From a virus, in the IMG/VR virus record IMGVR_UViG_3300027917_000019, positions 62,001 through 126,000 of that record: a stretch of DNA of 64,000 bases. The stretch is one strand, 5' to 3'. Shown piece after piece: positions 53,542 through 62,527 of this stretch (position 1 is its first letter; the number at the start of each line of letters is the position of its first letter). Under the pieces are notes generated by a model that saw only the letters and a program-made list of their open reading frames with translations, was not told the DNA's origin and did no database searches. The position numbers and the translations under genes were made by a program.

Positions 53542-54414
53542 ATGGGACTAGATTGGGATAAACTAAATCAGCAAAAGCAACGTCTTGATACAAAGCTCTC
53601 TAAGGGTGGAGGTGGAACACGCGCCAGATTCTGGAGACCCCAGGATGGCGAAAACCGCATCCGCATCATGCCCAGTTGGACTGGAGAAGGCGACTTCTCT
53701 GGACAGTTTTGGCGCGAAATCGGACAGCATTGGAATGTGTCCGAGGAACAGCGCGGTCCTGTTCTTTGTCCAAAGAACACGCCGTACCTTACAGGGCCTT
53801 GTCCTATCTGCCAATTCGTTGACGAACTAAAGAAGTTGAAGAGTGATACGCACGCTCAGGAAGTAGCAAAGGATTTGCGTTCTAAGACGGCGTTCCTTCT
53901 CAATATCGTTGACGTCAACGATCTTACGTACACAGCGGCAGACGTAGCCGAGTTTAAGAAGGCTCGTCCTGAAGCTGATGTACCGTTCGAGGTTGGTCAC
54001 GTAAAGGTACAGGTTTATGCTTGTCCCTCTACAGTGTTCAATCAGATCTTGTCCACCATCCAGGTAAACGGAACAGACGTTACTGACCCCCAGGCGGGCC
54101 ATGACGTCACCATCCGCAAGTCTGGTAAGGGACTGAAGACTCGCTACGAAACGACTATCGTGCTTAAGAGCACAGTAGCCCCGCCCGTAGAGACTCTTCC
54201 TGATCTTAGCAGCGTCGGGTATTCTATGAGCGTGGAAGATCTCACTGATCTTCTTGCAGGTGGTGCGGGCGTGGAGTTCATGTCCACGTTTAAAAACGCC
54301 CTGCCTACTGCTACATCACTTGTAGGCGCTCCTAGGGACGACGAAGGGGAAGACGATGGGAGTGACGAAGATGCCGCCGCTCTCAGGGAAAAGATGCTAG
54401 CTGCTGTTAGCTGA
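53542..54414 (+). CDS. gp32-like single-stranded DNA-binding protein
   Basis: 290 residues, ATG with GGAG 7 nt upstream. An N-terminal basic arm (GLDWDKLNQQKQRLDTKL) is followed by an OB-fold region with FWRPQDGENRIRIMP and a Cys-rich loop LCPKNTPYLTGPCPIC, a zinc site as in T4 gp32. The C-terminus is strongly acidic (DDEGEDDGSDEDAA), the protein-interaction tail. It coats ssDNA during replication and recombination. A 30-nt gap with a TACAAT box precedes it, and a strong intrinsic terminator follows. Confidence 0.85.
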   Translation: MGLDWDKLNQQKQRLDTKLSKGGGGTRARFWRPQDGENRIRIMPSWTGEGDFSGQFWREIGQHWNVSEEQRGPVLCPKNTPYLTGPCPICQFVDELKKLKSDTHAQEVAKDLRSKTAFLLNIVDVNDLTYTAADVAEFKKARPEADVPFEVGHVKVQVYACPSTVFNQILSTIQVNGTDVTDPQAGHDVTIRKSGKGLKTRYETTIVLKSTVAPPVETLPDLSSVGYSMSVEDLTDLLAGGAGVEFMSTFKNALPTATSLVGAPRDDEGEDDGSDEDAAALREKMLAAVS

Positions 54415-54422
54415 TTTGTTGT

Positions 54423-54473
54423 GGGTAGGTCTAGGGCGTTGAGTTTAGCGCCCTAGATCTACCCATTTTTCTT
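54423..54473 (+). terminator. strong intrinsic terminator between SSB and recA genes
   Basis: A 16-bp stem (54423-54438 with 54449-54464, one G-U pair) encloses a 10-nt loop and is followed by ATTTTTCTT. It is the best terminator in the window. It ends the SSB transcript or lowers readthrough into recA, which then begins with GGAG and ATG 54484. Confidence 0.85.
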
Positions 54474-54483
54474 GGAGACAACT

Positions 54484-55494
54484 ATGAACAAAGAAGCAGC
54501 AAGACAGGCAGCGATTGCCGCAATTGAAAAAGCGTTTGGTAAGAATACAATCACAGCCGCTAGTGACTATGCTGCTCCTGATGTAGAAGTTATTCCCAGT
54601 GGTTCATTGGGAATTGATTTCCTATCGGGAATTGGCGGGTACGCTAGAGGGCGTATCATTGAGATTTACGGCCCCAATGCCAGCGGTAAGACAACACTCA
54701 CACTACACGCTATCGCAGAAGCCCAAAAGAGGGGCGGTAAGTGTGCGTTTGTAGATGCAGAACATACATTTCATCACGATTACGCACAAGCCATCGGTGT
54801 AAACTTAGAAACCCTAGACCTACACAATCCCGATTCTGGTGAAGAGGCTTTGGAAGTGGTGGATATTCTAACGAAGTCCACTGCTTACGATCTGATCGTA
54901 ATCGATTCAGTGTCTGCCCTCGTACCTAAAAAAGAGATAGAAGGCGAGATGGGCGACAGTCATGTGGGGCTTCAAGCACGCCTCATGGGACAGGCTTGTC
55001 GTAAGCTTGCCGGGTCTGTTAGTAAGACAGGAACTACTGTCATCTTTTTGAACCAACTTCGTACAAAGATTGGAGTCATGTTTGGCTCTCCTGAAACTAC
55101 AAGCGGTGGAAACTCTTTGGCCTTCTATGCTTCCCTTAGACTAGACGTTCGTCGCATCGGTAGCATTAAGTCTGGAGATACTGTCATCGGTGGGCGTACT
55201 CGTGTTAAGGTCGTAAAGAACAAGTTGGCGGGTACTTCATACGCTACGTGTGAGTTTGACATGTACTCCAACAATGAATATGGCGCTGGAATTTCCTATC
55301 ACGGAGAGGTTTTCGAGGCTGCTGTAAAGCTAGGAATCATTGACAAAGCAGCGGCTTGGTACTCTTACAACGAGGAACGTCTAGGACAGGGCAAGGATAA
55401 TGCAGTGTTGGCCTTGAAGAAGCATCCTGAAATATTTGCAGTAGTTGATGCCGCTGTTCGAAAGGAGCTTGGTCTTGTCAAAACCGCTGATTGA
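54484..55494 (+). CDS. RecA-family recombinase
   Basis: 336 residues from ATG 54484 (TTGGAG upstream). Walker [10 protein letters not shown] is at residues 63-71, with VDAEHTF, the [26 protein letters not shown] loop 1 region and [24 protein letters not shown] loop 2, all bacterial RecA hallmarks. The C-terminal domain is short, and it lacks the long acidic tail of E. coli RecA. It catalyses strand exchange in recombination-dependent replication. It is bacterial in type rather than T4 UvsX. An in-frame TTG 54472 lies in the terminator tail and is rejected. Confidence 0.92.
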   Translation: MNKEAARQAAIAAIEKAFGKNTITAASDYAAPDVEVIPSGSLGIDFLSGIGGYARGRIIEIYGPNASGKTTLTLHAIAEAQKRGGKCAFVDAEHTFHHDYAQAIGVNLETLDLHNPDSGEEALEVVDILTKSTAYDLIVIDSVSALVPKKEIEGEMGDSHVGLQARLMGQACRKLAGSVSKTGTTVIFLNQLRTKIGVMFGSPETTSGGNSLAFYASLRLDVRRIGSIKSGDTVIGGRTRVKVVKNKLAGTSYATCEFDMYSNNEYGAGISYHGEVFEAAVKLGIIDKAAAWYSYNEERLGQGKDNAVLALKKHPEIFAVVDAAVRKELGLVKTAD

Positions 55495-56590
55495 ATTGGT
55501 CGCTTTTTCGGACCTACACGCACACAATTACCGCTATGGCAGTAAGCGTGTGCCTCACCCAAATGCTGGTGGCTTGTTCAATAGTAGGTTGTTGGACTGC
55601 GTTTCTGTTCTACGAGATATAGAGAAGTACTGTGTTGACCACGTTATCAAACACGTACTTTTCGGAGGGGATTTGTTCCATCGCAGGTCCGTACTGCATA
55701 CCGATGTCTTTAATGTGATACATCGTGAGTTCGCAAGAATGAATCAACTGCACTTCACAATGCTTCCAGGAAATCATGACTATAGTGATAGAACTGGGCA
55801 CATTCATTCTCTTGAAGCGTTTTCTCAACTGCCGCATGTAGATGTTTTGGACAAACACAAGCGCTATCTATTTGATCCTGAAGATCATAGTACCTGTATG
55901 GCTATTCTCCCCGTTCCGTACACAGATGATCGAGAGGAAGCGAAAAAGCGTTTAGAGCACGCTGGTGAGCTTGCTGAGAACCAAAACGTACCCACACTTC
56001 TTTTGGCGCACCTGGGTATGCAGGGAGCAACTGTAGGAAGCGACTATGTACTTGTTTCAGATTCAGATATAGGGGTAGCTGATGTCCCGTACGAAAAGTT
56101 CACTGCCTGCCTCTTCGGACACTACCACCAACACCAACAATTGTTTAGAAACGGTTGGTACATCGGAGCCACCCATCAACACAACTGGGGAGACGCAAAC
56201 ACAAACAGAGGATTCTTACACATCAGAGTCTTCGACGACAGAATTGAGTTTGTTCAAGTCCCTACTAGTGCCCCACGCTTTTTCAACATACAAGAAGTCG
56301 ACCCTGACGCTGTGGAAGTTCACCCACGTGATTTCGTTCGCTATCATACGAGAGCAGGGGGAATCAGGGACGTTCGTGAAGTGGAACAAAGATACAATAA
56401 CCACCACGTGGAAATTATCGAACACAACGAAACCGAACAAGAAGATCTCAGACTCCCTGAAGGAACTCTTGAACCCCGCGCACTGGTCGAAAGCTGGGTC
56501 AGCTCCAAAAACACCGACAAAGACTCCACAGAAGCCAAAATAGCGTTGGGTAAAGAGCTGCTAGCTGAGGCAGAGGATGAGGTACTATGA
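55475..56590 (+). CDS. sbcD: SbcD-type nuclease subunit (gp47-like)
   Basis: 371 residues from TTG 55475, which has AAAGGAG 7 nt upstream; it overlaps recA by 20 nt. Metallophosphoesterase motifs in order: D13-x-H15 (FSDLHAHN), GGDLFH, GNHD (G99-D102), LLLAHLG and GHYHQH (G215-H218). This is the Mre11/SbcD set that binds two metal ions and cuts DNA ends. The SbcC gene lies two genes downstream. The complex processes double-strand breaks and hairpins ahead of RecA. A long +1-frame reading region inside it is considered a shadow. Confidence 0.88.
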   Translation: MSKPLIELVAFSDLHAHNYRYGSKRVPHPNAGGLFNSRLLDCVSVLRDIEKYCVDHVIKHVLFGGDLFHRRSVLHTDVFNVIHREFARMNQLHFTMLPGNHDYSDRTGHIHSLEAFSQLPHVDVLDKHKRYLFDPEDHSTCMAILPVPYTDDREEAKKRLEHAGELAENQNVPTLLLAHLGMQGATVGSDYVLVSDSDIGVADVPYEKFTACLFGHYHQHQQLFRNGWYIGATHQHNWGDANTNRGFLHIRVFDDRIEFVQVPTSAPRFFNIQEVDPDAVEVHPRDFVRYHTRAGGIRDVREVEQRYNNHHVEIIEHNETEQEDLRLPEGTLEPRALVESWVSSKNTDKDSTEAKIALGKELLAEAEDEVL

Positions 56591-56856
56591 GCAATCAAAT
56601 AATCATTACAGACTCTCAGCAAGTGTTTCAGATCGACTGTAATGTTGATCTCGTTGTGCCTGACGACGGGACTGAATACCATTCTGCAGACCTTGTGTGG
56701 GCAGGAGCTTTGAACTCTGTTCGTAAACATGCCGAAGGACTAGTAGTTCCCGGCAAGAAATATTCGGTCAAGGTTATAGCAGTCATCATTGAACTACCTG
56801 ATGAACTTGAAGATACTACAAAGGGGCTAAATGAGGTTTCTAACACTACACGCTGA
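56587..56856 (+). CDS. hypothetical protein between SbcD and SbcC
   Basis: 89 residues, ATGA overlap with the SbcD gene and 26-nt overlap with the SbcC gene. Mixed beta sequence (IIITDSQQVFQIDCNVDLVVPDD, then VPGKKYSVKVIAVIIELPDE). No motif. Its position inside the sbcD-sbcC pair suggests a role with that nuclease, but this is only inferred. It could be a dimer-stabilising or regulatory subunit. Confidence 0.55.
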   Translation: MSNQIIITDSQQVFQIDCNVDLVVPDDGTEYHSADLVWAGALNSVRKHAEGLVVPGKKYSVKVIAVIIELPDELEDTTKGLNEVSNTTR

Positions 56857-58756
56857 GAACTTCATGCGTTTGGGGAATGTTTCCCTTCCTTTAGATGGTC
56901 AAGGATTGGTTCTCCTTCTTGGTGAAAACAGGGATGCTTCAAAAGCTTCTAGCAACGGAGCCGGTAAGAGCGCTCTTCTCGATGCCCTCTGTTGGTGTTT
57001 GTGGGGGAAGACTATCCGTGGTAAGAAGGACGACGGTGTTGTTCGTAGAGACGTAGGGCGAGACTGCAAGGTCGTGGTTGAGTGGTTGGACGGAGACTCT
57101 CACTACCGCGTGACTAGATATCGTCTACACACCGGTCCTGAAGCTAAGAAGCCGAACGATGTGGTCTTTGAGGTGAATGGAGAGACTGACGACGGCGCAG
57201 GGATGGCCAAGACTCAGGAGCGCATCATAGAGGCTCTAGGGCTGTCATTCAGGACCTTCCAGGCCATGATGCCAGGTGCTGGGGTCAAGGTGGCAGAGTT
57301 GACAGACGGGGGCGTCAAAGAGCTTCTAGAGACCCTCCTACAGATGGACGTCATCTCCAAAGCACAAGACATCACGAAAAAGAAGCTGGCGGCAATCTCT
57401 GAAGACCTCTTGAATAAGAGAAGAAAGGTCCAACAACTTGAGACCAAGGCTGCAGAGTATCGAGAGCTTATTCAAACGTACTCAGAAGCACAGAAGTCCT
57501 TTGAAGAGGATAAGCGCAAAGAGGTCTTAGACGTTCAGGCAAAGATAGGTGATTTGCTAGATCGTAGAGAACAAGTCCTCGTACGAGTAAAAGCAAAGGA
57601 AGAAGCCCAGAAGACTTTAGACAACGTAACCGCCCGTGCTAGCACCCTTCGTGACGAGAAGAGAGCGGCGCTTATAGCAGAAAAGCAACACAATATTATC
57701 TTGGCGGAATACAATGCAAACTCCAGAGAAACAATTGCTGGGCTTAAGACTGAACTTAGACTTCTCAACGATAAAATCACCAAACTCAAGGGGTTGGGAG
57801 ACGTGTGTGACCACTGCGGCCAAACTATCTCTGGAGAATATAAGTCCCAACAGACGGTTAGGAATCAAGCTGTTTATGAAAAGGCGCTTGAAAATTGTAC
57901 AGATGTAACTGCAAGAATAAACGAGAGTCGAATAGCTTTAGAGGCTAATTGTAGGGCTGCAGAAACAACTGTAAAGAAGCTCTCAGAAGACATTGCTCTT
58001 CTCAACAATCAAGCTATGGAGTTGAAGGCGACTATAACAGACGGGGAGTATGCACAGCGAGAAGCTGACGACTTGTGGGTACAGATGGGCAGCCTTTCTG
58101 AACTTCAGGATGAGATAGTTGCTCGCACAGCACCTTTCAAGGGGCTTATTGCAAACGCAGTAGATAATGAATACGAAATAACTGCTGAGAGTCTTGAAAT
58201 CAAGGCCGCCATAAAGGACCTGGAAGTAACAGAAGAGAACCTCAAGTTCTGGGTTGAGGGTTTCAGTGCTAGAGGTCTTAGAAGCCTAATGTTACAGCAC
58301 GTTACGCCGATACTAAATTCCCGCGTTAAATACTATGCAGACATCTTGACAGACAGTGAAATGACTATCAACTTCTCCACAGAGAGACAACTTCGTAGTG
58401 GTAAGACTAAAGAGGAATTCACCGTTCAAGTGATCCAAAAGGATGGTGATGACTCTTACTGCGGGTCTTCTTCAGGAGAAAGAGCTAAGGCCGATCTTGC
58501 CATTGCGTTCGCATTGGGGGATTTGGCTCAACTCCGCGCGAATAAGAGGATATCTTTCCGTTTCTTGGACGAGCCTTTCGAGTCTATCGATGCCACAGGA
58601 CATGAGAGTATCGTTAGACTTCTCAACGAACAAAGGCTACAATACTCCACCGTTTTCTGCATCACACACAAAGAGTCTTTTCAACAACTGTTTCCCAAAG
58701 CCTTTAAGGTGGTAAAGGAAAACGGTGTTTCAAGATTGGAGCAAGCGCATGAGTAA
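56831..58756 (+). CDS. sbcC: SbcC-type ATPase subunit (gp46-like)
   Basis: 641 residues; AAGGGG sits upstream of ATG 56831. The N-terminal Walker A is SNGAGKS (about 41-47) and the C-terminal parts are the signature SSGERAKADLA (near 546) and Walker B FRFLDEPFESID (D580, E581). Two long coiled-coil arms flank a zinc-hook C326-x2-C329 (CDHC). This is the SMC-like Rad50/SbcC organisation. It is shorter than bacterial SbcC (about 1000 residues), matching phage gp46. With SbcD it opens and trims DNA ends for recombination. Confidence 0.92.
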   Translation: MRFLTLHAENFMRLGNVSLPLDGQGLVLLLGENRDASKASSNGAGKSALLDALCWCLWGKTIRGKKDDGVVRRDVGRDCKVVVEWLDGDSHYRVTRYRLHTGPEAKKPNDVVFEVNGETDDGAGMAKTQERIIEALGLSFRTFQAMMPGAGVKVAELTDGGVKELLETLLQMDVISKAQDITKKKLAAISEDLLNKRRKVQQLETKAAEYRELIQTYSEAQKSFEEDKRKEVLDVQAKIGDLLDRREQVLVRVKAKEEAQKTLDNVTARASTLRDEKRAALIAEKQHNIILAEYNANSRETIAGLKTELRLLNDKITKLKGLGDVCDHCGQTISGEYKSQQTVRNQAVYEKALENCTDVTARINESRIALEANCRAAETTVKKLSEDIALLNNQAMELKATITDGEYAQREADDLWVQMGSLSELQDEIVARTAPFKGLIANAVDNEYEITAESLEIKAAIKDLEVTEENLKFWVEGFSARGLRSLMLQHVTPILNSRVKYYADILTDSEMTINFSTERQLRSGKTKEEFTVQVIQKDGDDSYCGSSSGERAKADLAIAFALGDLAQLRANKRISFRFLDEPFESIDATGHESIVRLLNEQRLQYSTVFCITHKESFQQLFPKAFKVVKENGVSRLEQAHE

Positions 58757-59138
58757 TCGCGACCCTATTGTTGCTTCAAGGAATCCAAAAGGTCCTGGAG
58801 TAGTAGATATTAGCGGCGGTGAGTGGAAGTTTGGGTATCACGGCAGCCTTATCAAGAAGGCGCTATATGAGAAGGTTGGAATGCTTGAGGAGGCCACCAA
58901 AGACATTCTGAATCAGCTTGAGAGAGAATTAGGGGCAAACATGAGCGATGTTGCTGCGCTGTTGGTGGCGGTACATTCTCCCACAATGAACACAAAAGCT
59001 CGCTATATAAAGGCTTTGTGTGAGCGTGCTGTAGAGCTAGATACGATGCGATCTCGTCTTGCGAGGGCTGCTAAAGGGTTTAACGACGACATGGTATACG
59101 TAATCTCACTTTCCGATATGGAAGAGATGGGACTATGA
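58749..59138 (+). CDS. hypothetical protein
   Basis: 129 residues from ATG 58749 (GGAG upstream, ATGAGTAA 8-nt overlap). It is helical, with a basic C-terminus (RARLARAAKG-type region) and no catalytic motif. It lies between the SbcC and dNMP kinase genes. The ATGA overlap with the next gene implies coupling. No family recognised. Confidence 0.6.
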   Translation: MSNRDPIVASRNPKGPGVVDISGGEWKFGYHGSLIKKALYEKVGMLEEATKDILNQLERELGANMSDVAALLVAVHSPTMNTKARYIKALCERAVELDTMRSRLARAAKGFNDDMVYVISLSDMEEMGL

Positions 59139-59920
59139 AGAAGATTGTGGGGATTTCAGGACAATTGGGTAGTGGCAAAGACAGCGCTGCTGACCGACTA
59201 GTTGATGAGTTTGGTTTTGTGAAGGTAGCCTTGGCTGACCCTCTCAAGCGTTATGCATTTCGCGTGTTTGATTTTACAGAGCAGCAGTTGTGGGGTCCTA
59301 GCGAGTTTAGAAACACACCTGACGGGAGATCACGATTTCATACCTGGTGGGCAGACGTAACCGAGAGAGCGGCAGAGTACAATCCTGTTTTTGTTGAAGA
59401 GCTTTTTCCAGAAGAGGGGGATGTAAAGACGGCTGCCTTAGAAGCTCTAGAAGGGTGGTTGAAGCTACTTGCAACCGAGCACCCACGCCTTAGTCCCAGA
59501 GTTATGCTACAGTCGCTAGGTACAGAGTGGGGCAGAACTGTAAAGTCAGACATTTGGATTAGTCATGCTATCGAGGTTTCAGAATATTTGTTAGAGGGCG
59601 GGTTAGTTTACGATCGCTTAGCAGGACTTTTTACTAGTGAGGCATCTGATCCCCCGTCTGGAGTAGTCATTTCTGATGTACGTTTCCACAATGAATTGGA
59701 GCGTATCAAAGAAGCTAATGGCTTTCTCATCAGAATAAAGCGTCCCGATACAGACAATCGAGCAGGTGTTACGGGGATCGAGGGACATCCTTCTGAGAAG
59801 CAACAGAAATCGTTCGATGATGAGCTTTTTAATTACGTCATTGTTAACGACGGAACACTTGACCGCTTCATCGCTGATATTGACACAGCCGGTTTTGTGT
59901 TGACAGGTAGGGCTAAGTGA
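59135..59920 (+). CDS. deoxynucleoside monophosphate kinase (T4 gp1-like)
   Basis: 261 residues, ATGA overlap. The P-loop GQLGSGKDSAAD is at about residues 9-20, and the LID/NMP regions are represented by VALADPLKRYAFRVF and the RVMLQSLGTEWGR segment. VVISDVRFHNELERIK (Walker B-like) and IRIKRPDTDNR follow, characteristic of phage dNMP kinases. It phosphorylates dNMPs to dNDPs for DNA synthesis. A long insert (about residues 50-100) separates the NMP region from the rest. Confidence 0.85.
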   Translation: MKKIVGISGQLGSGKDSAADRLVDEFGFVKVALADPLKRYAFRVFDFTEQQLWGPSEFRNTPDGRSRFHTWWADVTERAAEYNPVFVEELFPEEGDVKTAALEALEGWLKLLATEHPRLSPRVMLQSLGTEWGRTVKSDIWISHAIEVSEYLLEGGLVYDRLAGLFTSEASDPPSGVVISDVRFHNELERIKEANGFLIRIKRPDTDNRAGVTGIEGHPSEKQQKSFDDELFNYVIVNDGTLDRFIADIDTAGFVLTGRAK

Positions 59921-59933
59921 TTAGGTTGTCATC

Positions 59934-60113
59934 ATGACCCGCGCGACAGATGTTTTACTCGTGGTTAACGCACTTACCTTGTGCTTTTTAGGTGGGTTTG
60001 CGTTAGGGTTCGATTTGTATATACAAGGATTTGGTTGCTTACTTGGTGCCTTGGTTTTTGAGCAAGTGCATCATCACAGGAAGAGGGGAAGGCATGCAGA
60101 TAACACAGACTAG
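59934..60113 (+). CDS. 59-residue membrane protein
   Basis: ATG 59934 has AGG upstream after the kinase stop. Two hydrophobic stretches (about residues 7-26 and 30-43: VLLVVNALTLCFLGGFALGF and GFGCLLGALVF) are followed by a His/Arg/Lys-rich tail (HHHRKRGR). It overlaps the next gene by 20 nt. It is a likely two-segment membrane hairpin with a basic cytoplasmic end. Function unknown. Confidence 0.6.
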   Translation: MTRATDVLLVVNALTLCFLGGFALGFDLYIQGFGCLLGALVFEQVHHHRKRGRHADNTD

Positions 60114-60381
60114 GTTTAGGGATCTCAGGGGTAATGCACAGAGTCGCATTCTTGGAGAGGTAGATGAAGTTACGCCTACAGCTCGCGTATTTACAGCCAA
60201 GGGGAAGAAGCGTACTTTGGGCACAGCGGTGGCAGAACATCGTGTGGATATTTGGGGTAATCGTTACATCCTGGTCAACATAAATGCCACCACAGAAGCT
60301 GTAAACCAACAACTCGTGGAGACAGTAAGGGAAAACCTTGCTTACCTTCACCGCAGGATTATCTTCTCCTATGGAAACTGA
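60094..60381 (+). CDS. hypothetical basic protein
   Basis: 95 residues from ATG 60094, which has AGAGGGGAAGG upstream; earlier in-frame codons overlap the previous gene. N-terminus TRFRDLRGNAQSRILGEVDEV, then beta-rich sequence with Arg. No motif, no membrane segment. It overlaps the next gene by 11 nt. Confidence 0.55.
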   Translation: MQITQTRFRDLRGNAQSRILGEVDEVTPTARVFTAKGKKRTLGTAVAEHRVDIWGNRYILVNINATTEAVNQQLVETVRENLAYLHRRIIFSYGN

Positions 60382-60742
60382 AAACGACTGGGCAGATGCT
60401 CTCGGGGACGAAGAATCTTCCCCGCCTGAAGAGGAGATTGTTCTTACAGAAGAGCAGAAGTTGATTCTCATTGCACAGGGAATGCTTCTTCAACAGTTTC
60501 TAGAATCTGAGAAGTTTAGGACTTTTGTCAGCATGAACTATGATCTCATGCGTGACGAAGAGACCAAACTCCTATATGTCGTTGAGGTTCCAGACGACGT
60601 TGCTGCTCAACGCGCTCTTGCGGTCATGAAGACGCACGCGGCAGAGGGTCCTCGCGTGATTACACCGTCGGTTGCTGAGGCGCAGAAGGTCTTGAATGAC
60701 CCAGAGTTCCTCAAGAAAGCAAAGGGCGCACAAAAGGGATGA
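60371..60742 (+). CDS. hypothetical acidic protein
   Basis: 123 residues from ATG 60371. A strongly acidic N-terminus (DWADALGDEESSPPEEEI) precedes a helical region (LILIAQGMLLQQFLESEKF) and a Lys-rich end. The acidic head might bind a DNA-binding protein. No family recognised. ATGA overlap with the following gene. Confidence 0.55.
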   Translation: METENDWADALGDEESSPPEEEIVLTEEQKLILIAQGMLLQQFLESEKFRTFVSMNYDLMRDEETKLLYVVEVPDDVAAQRALAVMKTHAAEGPRVITPSVAEAQKVLNDPEFLKKAKGAQKG

Positions 60743-61029
60743 AAGTATTAGATCGAGTTACCTCCTATGTTTCAAAATTGCTTCTCCCAAAGGCTGATGC
60801 GGAGGATTTTCAGGATTTCTTTGTTGAAGCGTCATACAAGGCGGGACTGAAAGAAGCGTTGGATATTTGTGGTAATGTTCTCGACGAGTGTGACGTCATG
60901 ATTTCTCTATACGAAGATGCAGCTAATGAGCATCCCGTGAGTGAAGCAGCGCAGCGTATCCACACCTACACTGCGCGTAAACAGGGTGTCCTCCAAATCA
61001 GGGACAGGCTTATGTCTCGTCTAGAGTGA
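60739..61029 (+). CDS. hypothetical helical protein
   Basis: 96 residues, ATGA overlap. Entirely helical by composition (DAEDFQDFFVEASYKAGLKEAL, then EAAQRIHTYTARKQGVLQIR). Two cysteines lie in ICGNVLDEC. No catalytic motif or signal peptide. Function unknown. Confidence 0.6.
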   Translation: MKVLDRVTSYVSKLLLPKADAEDFQDFFVEASYKAGLKEALDICGNVLDECDVMISLYEDAANEHPVSEAAQRIHTYTARKQGVLQIRDRLMSRLE

Positions 61030-61030
61030 T

Positions 61031-61648
61031 ATGGCTATCGAGGTTGAAGTAGGCCAAGTTTTTGGAGCTTGGGAAGTTCTAGAGAAACTCAGCTATAAGA
61101 ACAAATACAGGTGTATTTGTCAGGCGTGTGGAGAAACCGTTCAAAACATTAGGGTCTACGATCTCGTAAAAGGAAAGACTCTGATGTGTAAGAACTGTTC
61201 TCAAACAAAGAGTACAGAAATCGCACGCCCATTGGAGTACCACACGTGGATAGCTATGAACCAACGCTGCCACAATCCCAACTCGAAGGACTACAAAAAC
61301 TACGGAGCGCGTGGAATCGTTGTCTGCGACCTCTGGCGCAACTCGTTCGAAGCTTTCTACATGTCCATGGGGCCGCGTCCAGAGCCTCATTACACCATTG
61401 AGCGAATAGATACAAACGGAAACTACGAGCCAGGTAATGTAAAATGGGCAACTCGTGCAGAACAGACACGTAACCAACGTTCTAACGTCAACCTAACTAT
61501 CAACAACGAAACTAAGACAGTAGCGGAATGGGCGCTGCACAAAGACTGTTCAGTCAGTCAGTTTGTGATCTACAAACGACTAAAGCGAGGCTGGGACCCT
61601 GAGCGTGCTGTCTTTGAACCAAATACGGTAACTCCTTCAAATGACTAA
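61031..61648 (+). CDS. HNH-type homing endonuclease-like protein
   Basis: 205 residues. An N-terminal zinc-ribbon region (RCICQACGE, then CKNCSQ) precedes the core HTWIAMNQRCHNPNSKDYKNY-GARGIVVCDLW, SFEAFYMSMGPRP and TIERIDTNGNYEPGNVKWAT, the typical layout of phage free-standing HNH endonucleases. The C-terminus (AEWALHKDCSVSQFVIYKRLKRGW) resembles a DNA-binding AP2/NUMOD-like motif. It likely cuts a specific DNA site and spreads between phage genomes. Surrounding genes are intact and coupled, so any insertion has not broken the operon. Confidence 0.82.
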   Translation: MAIEVEVGQVFGAWEVLEKLSYKNKYRCICQACGETVQNIRVYDLVKGKTLMCKNCSQTKSTEIARPLEYHTWIAMNQRCHNPNSKDYKNYGARGIVVCDLWRNSFEAFYMSMGPRPEPHYTIERIDTNGNYEPGNVKWATRAEQTRNQRSNVNLTINNETKTVAEWALHKDCSVSQFVIYKRLKRGWDPERAVFEPNTVTPSND

Positions 61649-61997
61649 GAAACACCGTGAAATTGAGACTACGCGACTAGAGTACAAGAAGGGAACTTCT
61701 AACAAGTTCTACGAAGTCAGGTTGGTTTACGTGCCTGATATGGACGGATATCAAGTTATACGAAAGTGGGGTAGGATCGGGACGCTTGGAGACAGTAGGA
61801 CAGAATACGTGGGTACGGAGTCTACTGCTTGGGACATGTATGCAGATTACCTTGACGCTAAGGAAGCCAAGGGATACAAGCGGGTTAGCGTTACCAAGGG
61901 TGATGCCGTACCTAAGGCTAAACGGAAGCCTCTGCCTAAGGCCAAGAAAGCTGTTGAAACTAAGACTTGGGCAGAGGATGATTGGGATGTTTTGTGA
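61641..61997 (+). CDS. WGR-domain protein
   Basis: 118 residues, ATGA overlap. The first 75 residues form a WGR domain: KFYEVRLVYVPDMDGYQVIRKWGRIGTLG, then aromatic strands to DYLDAKEAKGYKRV. WGR domains are found in PARP and bacterial DNA-end-binding proteins and probably recognise DNA ends. The C-terminus is a basic linker ending in acidic EDDWDVL, shared in form with two other proteins here. It precedes a resolvase-like nuclease, consistent with DNA repair. Confidence 0.78.
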   Translation: MTKKHREIETTRLEYKKGTSNKFYEVRLVYVPDMDGYQVIRKWGRIGTLGDSRTEYVGTESTAWDMYADYLDAKEAKGYKRVSVTKGDAVPKAKRKPLPKAKKAVETKTWAEDDWDVL

Positions 61998-62527
61998 GCA
62001 AGAAGATCAATAGTAGGAGTAAAGGGAACAGGGGAGAACGTATCCTAGTAAAGAAGTTCTCAAGCTGGTGGGGTAAGGAATTCTACAGAACTCCAGGATC
62101 AGGCTCTTTCGCTACTAGAGGGTACAAGCATGAGGCTATGAGCCTCGCTGGCGATGTTGTTACGACAGATGAGACATTTCCTTTTTGTATCGAGTCTAAG
62201 AACGCAGAAGGGTGGCATCTCGAACAACTTCTAACGTCTCCCAGATGTGACATAATCAAGTGGTGGGAACAGGCTGTTGCTGAAACTCCCGAAGGAAAGA
62301 TTCCTCTCCTCGTGTTCACTAGAAATCACCAACCCCATTTCTTCATGATGCCGATTGACTATTGGTACAAAGTGGCTAATTTGGGGATGGCTTCCCGTTC
62401 AACAGCGGGCTTTATCTTTGAGATAGGCACCACTACAGTCAAATTAGGGCTGTTAGACGAGTTGTTTGAAAGAACCCAACCAGATGCTTGGAGACACCAT
62501 GTCTGCGAAGAAACCCCCCGAGACTGA
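61994..62527 (+). CDS. Holliday junction resolvase-like PD-(D/E)XK nuclease
   Basis: 177 residues from GTG 61994 (GTGA overlap); TTG 61982 is an alternative. Conserved residues E15 (GNRGERILV), D54 (SLAGDVV) and E67-x-K69 (CIESKNAEG) form the nuclease active site, and the GSGSFATRG stretch matches archaeal Hjc-type resolvases. It should cut four-way DNA junctions created during recombination and packaging. The context of WGR, RecA and SbcCD supports this. The target structure is inferred by family. Confidence 0.7.
   Translation: MSKKINSRSKGNRGERILVKKFSSWWGKEFYRTPGSGSFATRGYKHEAMSLAGDVVTTDETFPFCIESKNAEGWHLEQLLTSPRCDIIKWWEQAVAETPEGKIPLLVFTRNHQPHFFMMPIDYWYKVANLGMASRSTAGFIFEIGTTTVKLGLLDELFERTQPDAWRHHVCEETPRD

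Noticed and set aside
56082-56543. 153-codon +1-frame reading region inside the SbcD gene
   Set aside because: It lies wholly within a gene with intact metallophosphoesterase motifs, has no convincing ribosome site and shows a low-complexity Thr/Ser/Asn composition typical of an off-frame shadow.
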